DNA of 10,513 nt from Caryophanales bacterium UBA970 (GTDB lineage Bacteria; Bacillota_I; Bacilli_A; RFN20; CAG-826). Shown here in pieces: positions 5,157 through 10,513 of this stretch (positions are counted from its first letter, which is position 1; each line of letters opens with the position of its first letter). A program made the position numbers and the translations under genes. The notes beneath the pieces are model-generated. The model saw only the letters and a list, made by a program, of their open reading frames with translations. It did no database searches and had not been told where the DNA came from. Location: the NCBI GenBank assembly GCA_002292805.1, contig DBCA01000003.1, forward strand, positions 321 to 10,833. The letters run 5' to 3'.

Positions 5157-6475
5157 GATGCTTTCACCAATTGCTTTGCCAATTCAATTCGCGTCTTGGC
5201 CTTGCCTTGACGAACCGCTTCTGTGACTTCAATCTTTGATGGGCATACATACGTGCAAATGCCACACTCCACACATTTCATCGCGTCGAGTTTAAGTAAG
5301 CGAGCGTTGTTGTGACTATCAAGGGCTAATTTTATTTCAATCGGTTGTAAGTTGGCTGGACAGTTACTCGTGCATGCCCCGCATCGTAGACATGTTTCTT
5401 CTTGTGATGAAATAGGTGCTAACACGGTATACCCACCAAAGTGTGGTTGAACGGCAAATTGATCATCTTTGACTGCTTTTGCGGACATCGGTCCGCCAAT
5501 AAAAGCTGTCACTGAATCCATCGCATAACCACCAATCGCCTTGACGACATCACTCATCAACATGCCCACTGGAACCCGAACATTGACTTCTTGATGTAAG
5601 CCTGCACCCGATAACGTTAAAATCCGTTCGGTCACGGGTTGACCTAGGATCACCAAGTCATGAAGGGCAATCGCTGAGGTAATATTAGAGACAATCACTT
5701 TTGCTTCTAAGGGAAATTTATCGTAGTCCCGATGGAGAACAGTTTTCACCAAGGTTCGTTCCCAACCCATTGGATAGACATCAGGTACGGAGCGAACTTC
5801 AATATGTGGGTACTGAGTTAAATAGGGTTGTAAAGCTTCTTTGATGGCAACTTTGGTGGACTTAAACGCAATGATGACCTTGTCAGCACCGGCAGCAATG
5901 CGAAATAATTCTGAGCCTTTCAGCACTTCTTCGGCATACACCTGGGCGGCTTGATAATCCGTGGATAAATACGGTTCACATTCCACGCCATTGATTAATA
6001 CGTATTCAACATCCTTGGCCGATTGATATTTAAAGTAAGTGGGAAACCCTGATCCACCAAGTCCGGTTAAGCCACCTATTTTCATTTGATTGATGATTTG
6101 ATCTTGGGTGGCGTTCATGCTTAAAGGTTGGATGGAGGAGGCTTTTACATTTTTACCATTATTCTCGATCACAAAATGAGGGACTGGTCGACCCACCACA
6201 GGATGATACTTATTTTCTTTTCTTACAATCGTTCCTGAGACACTTGAAAAAAAAGGCACGTGCATGTCTTTGCGCACCCCAATCACGTGGCCAATGGTAA
6301 CGTGATCACCAATTTTGGAGGTTAACTCTATCTCCACGCCATTAGGTCCAACCAAAGGAATGTAAATCCATTGTTTGGATTCAATTGGTAAATCTAAAAT
6401 GGGAGCATGCGCACTACGTTCTTTTCTTCCGTCGATATGGAGGGGTTTTAAGGCAGTAAAAACATTGATATTCAT
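5153..6475 (-). CDS. rnfC: RnfC-like NADH/FMN and 2x[4Fe-4S] subunit
   Basis: A 440-residue cytoplasmic electron-input subunit. Visible parts: an N-terminal barrel-sandwich region ending VPFFSSVSGTIV (73-84); the nucleotide/flavin-binding segment GLTGLGGSGFPT (135-146) with INGVECEPYLSTD (161-173), typical of the complex I 51-kDa-like fold; an SLBB-type region (about 280-320); and two complete [4Fe-4S] sites, C362-C365-C368-C372 and C401-C404-C407-C411 (each C-x2-C-x2-C-x3-C-P). The iron-sulphur motifs mark it as RnfC, not the cluster-free NqrA. The N-terminal GG-x-HP and QHIG patches of typical RnfC are altered. By family knowledge it accepts or donates electrons with NADH. It is the first gene of the operon; no Shine-Dalgarno precedes the ATG, although homology begins right at this Met, so the start is probably correct. 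Confidence 0.93.
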   Translation of the reverse strand: MNINVFTALKPLHIDGRKERSAHAPILDLPIESKQWIYIPLVGPNGVEIELTSKIGDHVTIGHVIGVRKDMHVPFFSSVSGTIVRKENKYHPVVGRPVPHFVIENNGKNVKASSIQPLSMNATQDQIINQMKIGGLTGLGGSGFPTYFKYQSAKDVEYVLINGVECEPYLSTDYQAAQVYAEEVLKGSELFRIAAGADKVIIAFKSTKVAIKEALQPYLTQYPHIEVRSVPDVYPMGWERTLVKTVLHRDYDKFPLEAKVIVSNITSAIALHDLVILGQPVTERILTLSGAGLHQEVNVRVPVGMLMSDVVKAIGGYAMDSVTAFIGGPMSAKAVKDDQFAVQPHFGGYTVLAPISSQEETCLRCGACTSNCPANLQPIEIKLALDSHNNARLLKLDAMKCVECGICTYVCPSKIEVTEAVRQGKAKTRIELAKQLVKAS

Positions 6476-6490
6476 ATGAAATTAGTATAA
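6476..6490 (-). promoter_or_regulatory. Possible -10 element just before rnfC, suggesting a leaderless start
   Basis: On the minus strand TATACT (6489-6484) lies only 8 bases before the rnfC ATG and just after the ribBA terminator T-run. If it is a -10 box, transcription would begin at or within a base or two of the ATG, giving a nearly leaderless message, in line with the missing ribosome binding site. No convincing -35 box is seen at the right spacing. Confidence 0.3.
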
Positions 6491-6492
6491 AC

Positions 6493-6520
6493 AAAAAAAG
6501 TCTATAGATATAGACCCTTT
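6493..6520 (-). terminator. Intrinsic terminator after ribBA
   Basis: On the minus strand a perfect 7-bp inverted repeat (GTCTATA, TC, TATAGAC; 6515-6500) is followed by seven T residues (6499-6493). The stem may extend through G-U and A-U pairs between the AAAGG before it and the T-run. It separates the riboflavin operon from the rnf-like operon. Confidence 0.78.
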
Positions 6521-6553
6521 GGGCAAATAAATGTTATAAAAGCGTTTTCAGGC

Positions 6554-7759
6554 TTAGTGGGTTCTTGACTTCCCCTTAAACTTGAGCATATGTCCCATTT
6601 TTTCTTGTTTTGTTTTCAAATAAAATTCGGTACGTTCATGATGATTCAATTGAATTTGCACGCGATCAACGATTTCAATACCAAATCCAGATAAAGATCG
6701 AATCTTGGTTGGGTTGTTGGTCATCAAGTGGACTTGAGAAATGCCTAGTTGTTTTAAGATCTGTGCACCGATGCCATATTCACGTAAATCTTCAGGAAAC
6801 CCTAATGCTAAATTCGCTTCCACAGTATCTAAGCCCATGTCTTGTAACGCATAAGCGCGGATTTTATTGATGAGACCAATCCCGCGACCTTCTTGACGCA
6901 TGTATAACAACACCCCACGACCTTCTTTTTCAATGCGTTTTAATGCTGCTTGAAGTTGTTGCCCACAGTCACAACGCTGGGAACCAAAAGCATCGCCCGT
7001 TAAACATTCAGAATGAACACGAACCAACACCGGTTCTTGTGAACTGACATCTCCCTTGACTAACGCCACATGATGTTCGCCATTGAGTTTGTTCACAAAA
7101 CCAATCATTTTGAAAACACCAAACTTGGTTGGCATGTCGGCCGTGGCAATGCGTTCGATGTAAGATTCTTGTTTGCGTCGAAAGGAAATCAATTCGGCAA
7201 TGGATAAGGTTGGAACTTCTTCTTTCAGTTGTTGAATGTCAATCCCGCTCAGCATACGACCAACACCGTCACAACTTGGCGATAAAATCCCAACAGGTTC
7301 TACTTTTCCTAACTGTGTCAAATCGATGATCGCTTCAAACGGAGAAGCCTTTTTGAGGGTGCCCCCTAATTTAACAGGATACGTTTGATAGCCAACATCA
7401 AAACGAAAATCTTCATGAGTTGAATCGGCTTTCACTAACGTTTTCATCAAACTAGTAAAAAATTGATCATTGAGGGCATACCCTAGATTTGCCGCGCCTA
7501 ATGTCACCATCGGAATCATGAATTCATTGTTCGTGTCTTTGAGTGCATTCGATACCGAAGCATATTTATCGTAACCCAACGCAATCATCACCATGCCTGG
7601 TACTGAATGAAGCAACGATAGTTTATTGGTTTCTAACGCAGACTCTGCAAATTGAACGTAGTGGCTAGGGGAATCTAATTTTTCATCATCGACAAGTAAA
7701 ACTTTTTCACCTGAGAGCAAGCGTGTGACCGCTTCTTTGACGGATAAAAATTTTAACAT
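6554..7759 (-). CDS. ribBA: RibBA-type protein: intact GTP cyclohydrolase II fused to a degenerate DHBP synthase domain
   Basis: A 401-residue protein with the two-domain RibBA layout. The C-terminal half (about 205-395) is a convincing GTP cyclohydrolase II: Zn ligands C252, C263 and C265 in [18 protein letters not shown], then [11 protein letters not shown] (286-296), [11 protein letters not shown] (311-321) and TNNPTK (347-352). It opens GTP to start riboflavin synthesis. The N-terminal half (1-200) keeps the RibB fold pattern but has lost its catalytic motifs: the RENEGD stretch after VDDE reads LDSPSH (28-33), the TTGIS region reads NLGYA (91-95), and GHTEA reads SPFEA (139-143). It should be inactive as 3,4-dihydroxy-2-butanone-4-phosphate synthase. 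The reading frame is unbroken, so the domain is kept, perhaps structurally. The ribosome binding site (AGGAAA, nine bases before the ATG) overlaps the ribD stop. Confidence 0.9.
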   Translation of the reverse strand: MLKFLSVKEAVTRLLSGEKVLLVDDEKLDSPSHYVQFAESALETNKLSLLHSVPGMVMIALGYDKYASVSNALKDTNNEFMIPMVTLGAANLGYALNDQFFTSLMKTLVKADSTHEDFRFDVGYQTYPVKLGGTLKKASPFEAIIDLTQLGKVEPVGILSPSCDGVGRMLSGIDIQQLKEEVPTLSIAELISFRRKQESYIERIATADMPTKFGVFKMIGFVNKLNGEHHVALVKGDVSSQEPVLVRVHSECLTGDAFGSQRCDCGQQLQAALKRIEKEGRGVLLYMRQEGRGIGLINKIRAYALQDMGLDTVEANLALGFPEDLREYGIGAQILKQLGISQVHLMTNNPTKIRSLSGFGIEIVDRVQIQLNHHERTEFYLKTKQEKMGHMLKFKGKSRTH

Positions 7760-7770
7760 CGTTTAATTTC

Positions 7771-8514
7771 CTATTCTTGTTTAGTGGATATGATGATTAT
7801 ATCTTGACCGATTTTAAAAAGGTTGCTAAACGCAACACGAGTTGCATCTTTTAGTAAAGGAAAGCCCAAACCCTCGACTGGAGTTTTCGCTTTTTTTCCA
7901 CCGATAAGCATTGGAGAAATTTGCGCATAAATTCGATCGACATATTGTTGGCGAATAAAGCTTTCATGGACGGTCCCGCCACCTTCGACCATCACGGAAC
8001 GAATGTTTAGTTTTAACAATTGCTTCATCAACCAAGGCAAATGAATACGTTTGGATTGATATGGGTCCAACAAGACCATGACGCCCATGGATGAAAGCTG
8101 ATCCACTTTACTTTGATCCGCGACATTGGCTTTGGCAACAAGAATGGTTTTCGCTTCACTTAACTGATGAAGCATGGGTTCATCAAGGGAAATTCTTAAT
8201 TGGGAATCAAGGATAATTCGATGTGCATCTTTGCCTTGAATGGTGGTTAATCGTGTGGTGAGTAAAGGATGATCGTTCATCACCGTTTGAATGCCAACCA
8301 AAATTGCATCATGACGATGTCTTAAATGGTGGACAAAACCACGTGCTTCTTGACCAGTGATGTATTTAGAATCACCTTTTCTTGTGGCGATTTTTCCATC
8401 AAGGGACATGCCAAAACTTAAGGTAATCCAAGGCCGAGTCCATGATGCTGACTGGAGAAAAGAAGTTAATAAGTGTTCTAATAAGGTGAGTTCTTGTAAA
8501 GCGTTTGCATCCAT
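7771..8514 (-). CDS. ribD: Reductase-only RibD (5-amino-6-ribosylaminouracil-phosphate reductase domain)
   Basis: A 247-residue NADPH-dependent pyrimidine reductase of the RibD_C family. Visible motifs: ITLSFGMSLDGKIAT (30-44), GDSKYITGQEAR (47-58), H-x-L-R-x-x-x-DAILVG (63-74), HRIILDS (98-104), VMVEGGGTVHESF (174-186) and PMLIGGKKA (201-209). A full bacterial RibD is about 360 residues with an N-terminal zinc deaminase (H-A-E, P-C-x(n)-C motifs). Here only a 28-residue stub resembling the inter-domain linker precedes the reductase. The region upstream is the divergent photolyase gene, so the deaminase is not simply in another frame. The start has AGAGGGG very close to the ATG. It forms an operon with ribBA 11 bases downstream. 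The deaminase could be encoded elsewhere, or the order of steps could be reductase-first as in archaea and fungi. Confidence 0.87.
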   Translation of the reverse strand: MDANALQELTLLEHLLTSFLQSASWTRPWITLSFGMSLDGKIATRKGDSKYITGQEARGFVHHLRHRHDAILVGIQTVMNDHPLLTTRLTTIQGKDAHRIILDSQLRISLDEPMLHQLSEAKTILVAKANVADQSKVDQLSSMGVMVLLDPYQSKRIHLPWLMKQLLKLNIRSVMVEGGGTVHESFIRQQYVDRIYAQISPMLIGGKKAKTPVEGLGFPLLKDATRVAFSNLFKIGQDIIIISTKQE

Positions 8515-8550
8515 ACCCCTCTATGATACTACTTATGCTACATTGAGAGC
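8515..8550. promoter_or_regulatory. Divergent 36-bp intergenic region between ribD and phrB
   Basis: This short spacer separates two divergent start codons, so promoters for both directions must overlap it or reach into the genes. AT-rich -10-like hexamers exist on the plus strand (TATGAT at 8522-8527, TATGCT at 8534-8539), but no well-spaced -35 could be assigned. It is too short for an FMN riboswitch. Confidence 0.35.
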
Positions 8551-10014
8551 ATGGGAAACACTCTATTTTTATGGTCTCATCAACTTCATCCCCTTTACCT
8601 TCAAGAGGCAAAGCTCAACAAAAAAGAGGATGGGATTATCTTCATTGATTCCGATGATCAATGGACGTATTACCATTTTAACAAACAACGAATTCTCTTA
8701 CATTTATCCGCGATGCACCATGTTGTGCGTTCATACCAAAAGCTTGGTTGGAAAATCAAGGTCATTTCTGCTAAGACCATTGTCCAAGGACTATCTTCAA
8801 TGAAGAACTTGATTGTGTTTCGCCCCACCAATCATTATGAACAACGCTGGATCGAACAAAGTAAGCCAAAGAAAATCCTTGATGATCCTCTGTTTTTAAT
8901 TTCCTCTGACGCATGGGCAGACTTATTGCCCAAGGGACAATCGTGGAAACTTGATCCGTTATATCGCCTCTTTCGCAAACAATTTTCCATACTCATGGAT
9001 GGGGATCAACCCGTTGGTGGAAAGTTTTCTTTTGATACAGAGAATCGTAAATCACCGACCAATGATGTTAGCTTTACACCAAGCCAATGGTTTGTCATGG
9101 ATGAGCTCACCACCAAACTTAAGGCTCAGGTGGAAAAGCGATTTGATGATCATCCCGGAGCGTTGAATGATTTTAGTTATCCTGTCACCCGTGAAGATGC
9201 ATTGGCGTTACTCAAACATTTTTTAATTCACCGTCTTCCCACCTTTGGGGATTATCAAGATGCGATGCTGACCAACCAACCTTGGATGTCTCATTCTTTG
9301 ATTGCCAGTAGTTTGAACCTTGGTTTACTCAGTCCAAAAGAAGTCATTGAAGGCGCAGAAACCATGTATCAAGAAGGCAAAGCTCCTTTAGCAGCAACCG
9401 AAGGATTTATTCGTCAAATTCTTGGATGGAGAGAATATGTTCGAGGTATTTATCTTGTCTTGGGTGAAGATTATTTGACGTCAAACCATTTCAACCATGA
9501 TCGACCACTACCTGAATTTTATTACACAGGGAAGACCGACATGAACTGTTTAAAGACCACGGTTGAAGAAACCATTGCCCATGGGTATAACCATCACATC
9601 CAACGCTTGATGGTCTTAAGTAATTACGCCAACCTCGCTGAGGTCAATCCTCAATCTGTTAATCGGTGGTTTAACGAGATGTATATTGATTCATCCGAAT
9701 GGGTTGTCGCGGCCAATGTCTTGGGCATGGGACTACATGCCGACGGTGGGAAGATGGCAACCAAGCCCTATATTTCTTCCGGAGCCTACATCAACAAGAT
9801 GTCAGACTATTGTGATGATTGTGCTTTTCAAGTCACCTTAAAAACTGGAAAGAAAGCTTGCCCTTTCAATAGTCTCTATTGGCATTACTTAGCAACCAAA
9901 AAAGATAGTTTCCAAGCCAATCCCCGGATGACGATGATGCTGAGTGTTTGGAAAAAAATGGACCCCAAGGATCAATTTGATATTCTTCAAAGAGCCAAGG
10001 AGTTATTAACTTAA
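8551..10014 (+). CDS. phrB: FeS-type bacterial cryptochrome / (6-4) photolyase (PhrB family)
   Basis: A 487-residue light-dependent DNA repair enzyme of the FeS-BCP group. The N-terminal alpha/beta domain begins TLFLWSHQLHP and contains HFNKQRILLHLSAMHH (42-57), as in the DPRP/PhrB group. The C-terminal helical FAD domain contains ATEGFIRQILGWREYVRG (282-299), NHHIQRLMVLSNYANL (347-362) and NRWFNEMYIDSSEWV (371-385). All four [4Fe-4S] cysteines are present: C333, C421, C424, C437, each offset by exactly 17 from those I recall for Agrobacterium PhrB (350, 438, 441, 454). The His pair H348-H349 and R352 show the same offset, matching its (6-4) repair residues. PhrB uses FAD plus 6,7-dimethyl-8-ribityllumazine as antenna, a link to the riboflavin genes next door. 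The next photolyase gene starts immediately after its stop. Confidence 0.93.
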   Translation: MGNTLFLWSHQLHPLYLQEAKLNKKEDGIIFIDSDDQWTYYHFNKQRILLHLSAMHHVVRSYQKLGWKIKVISAKTIVQGLSSMKNLIVFRPTNHYEQRWIEQSKPKKILDDPLFLISSDAWADLLPKGQSWKLDPLYRLFRKQFSILMDGDQPVGGKFSFDTENRKSPTNDVSFTPSQWFVMDELTTKLKAQVEKRFDDHPGALNDFSYPVTREDALALLKHFLIHRLPTFGDYQDAMLTNQPWMSHSLIASSLNLGLLSPKEVIEGAETMYQEGKAPLAATEGFIRQILGWREYVRGIYLVLGEDYLTSNHFNHDRPLPEFYYTGKTDMNCLKTTVEETIAHGYNHHIQRLMVLSNYANLAEVNPQSVNRWFNEMYIDSSEWVVAANVLGMGLHADGGKMATKPYISSGAYINKMSDYCDDCAFQVTLKTGKKACPFNSLYWHYLATKKDSFQANPRMTMMLSVWKKMDPKDQFDILQRAKELLT

Positions 10015-10513
10015 ATGAACAAACCACAAGTGTCGGTCGTCTTCTTTCAACATGATTTACGAATCGATGATCAATTGAGTTTAGCCAAGGCAATCAAACT
10101 AGGTTTACCGGTCATTGGGGTTTATCTTTATCCTGCCAATGATGGTAAACCCACGACTTGGGGTTTTAATCCAAGCGGTCCTTTCCGGCAACAATTTTTA
10201 TGGGAAAGTTTATTTGATTTAAAAAAGAATTTACTACGCTTGAACATCCCCATGTATGTTTGGATGGAAAATCATCTTCAACCTGAGATGTTTTCCTCTT
10301 TCGAAGTTGTTCAATTGTTTGCCGCTGTCGAACCAGGCGAAGAAGAAAAACTTCGATTTCAACATTTGGTTAAGACATTGGGCAATCCACCTTTGACGTT
10401 GGTGCATGATAAACCTTTATGCTCGCCATTAACTTATCCTTGGTTATTGACTAACTTACCTCAACGGTTCACCGATGCTCGCATCGAGATTGAAAAAAAT
10501 ATCCGGATTGATG
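10015..10513 (+). CDS. Second photolyase/cryptochrome, DASH-like, 5' part (runs off the right edge)
   Basis: The first 166 residues of a DNA photolyase N-terminal (antenna-binding) domain. Visible: VVFFQHDLRIDDQLSLAKA at the start (family: W-F-R-x-D-L-R-x-x-D-N-x-x-L-x-x-A), VIGVYLYP, then FRQQFLWESLFDLKKNL (R-x-x-F-L-x-x-S-L-x-D-L), a segment with GEEEKLR, and LPQRFTDARIEIE near the end. The last resembles the LPxxFTxFRKxVE stretch typical of cryptochrome-DASH proteins, so DASH is the best guess, but the FAD domain is outside the window. The canonical Asn after D-D is Gln here. The ATG follows the phrB stop with no gap, and AAGGAG within the phrB end, 12 bases upstream, could serve as ribosome binding site. 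Together the two genes form a light-repair operon. Confidence 0.85.
   Translation, partial: MNKPQVSVVFFQHDLRIDDQLSLAKAIKLGLPVIGVYLYPANDGKPTTWGFNPSGPFRQQFLWESLFDLKKNLLRLNIPMYVWMENHLQPEMFSSFEVVQLFAAVEPGEEEKLRFQHLVKTLGNPPLTLVHDKPLCSPLTYPWLLTNLPQRFTDARIEIEKNIRID

Noticed and set aside
1600..6475. True Na+-NQR operon (nqrA-F) rather than Rnf-like
   Set aside because: The first subunit has two complete [4Fe-4S] motifs as in RnfC, which NqrA lacks; gene order C-D-G-E-A and the short RnfG also fit Rnf; no NqrF is present.
7160..7759. Frameshift or pseudogene explanation for the RibB domain
   Set aside because: The frame is continuous into an intact cyclohydrolase domain and the fold pattern is retained; only the catalytic motifs have changed.
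8515..8550. FMN riboswitch upstream of ribD
   Set aside because: Only 36 bases separate the divergent start codons, too few for the RFN element, and no conserved segment is seen.
8357..8803. Plus-strand open frame of 148 codons across the ribD/phrB junction
   Set aside because: It overlaps two well-supported genes in other frames, shows no family motifs, and its product looks like a frame shadow.
1..10513. Mycoplasma genetic code with UGA as tryptophan
   Set aside because: TGA closes rnfC, rnfE, the NusG-II gene and the Gx-transporter gene at tight overlaps, and tryptophan is written TGG.

Overview
Organism. The window reads as a moderately AT-rich, low-GC Gram-positive-type (Bacillota or Mycoplasmatota-like) anaerobe or facultative bacterium. 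It uses the standard bacterial code: TGA closes several genes and tryptophan is TGG, so it is not a UGA-Trp mycoplasma. The lineage is inferred from gene content and style only. The window is almost fully coding; no gap exceeds about 80 bases, and no RNA gene, mobile element or CRISPR array was seen.

Layout. From right to left on the minus strand: a short riboflavin operon (reductase-only RibD at 7771-8514, RibBA at 6554-7759) ending in an intrinsic terminator near 6493-6520. Next is a tightly packed Rnf-like operon: rnfC (5153-6475), rnfD (3339-5156), rnfG (2792-3337), rnfE (2166-2789), rnfA (1600-2169) and a 68-residue Cys-rich membrane protein (1392-1598) in the slot where rnfB usually sits. 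It is followed by a second terminator at 1324-1349, whose T-run directly touches the start codon of the next gene. Then come a NusG-domain-II protein (940-1323), a Gx-transporter/HepI-like membrane protein (437-943) and the 5' part of apbE, FAD:protein FMN transferase (1-440, running off the left edge). Divergently on the plus strand lie an FeS-type (6-4) photolyase/cryptochrome (phrB, 8551-10014) and the start of a second, DASH-like photolyase (10015-10513, running off the right edge).

How it fits together. Flavin is the shared theme: genes that make flavin precursors, a transferase that attaches FMN covalently to exported proteins, an Rnf-like complex with several FMN sites, and photolyases that bind FAD.

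The most unusual part is the Rnf-like complex. Its RnfA and RnfE homologues contain no cysteine at all, so the four ligands of the intramembrane [2Fe-2S] cluster known in Nqr/Rnf are missing. RnfD carries a C-terminal extension with an extra membrane segment and two tandem FMN-binding-like domains. RnfB is absent from its slot. Downstream genes resemble the EetA/EetB/FmnB set of flavin-based extracellular electron transfer loci. My inference is a divergent, cluster-poor and flavin-rich electron conduit that delivers electrons to the outer face of the membrane. RibBA has also lost the catalytic motifs of its RibB half while keeping an intact GTP cyclohydrolase II half.
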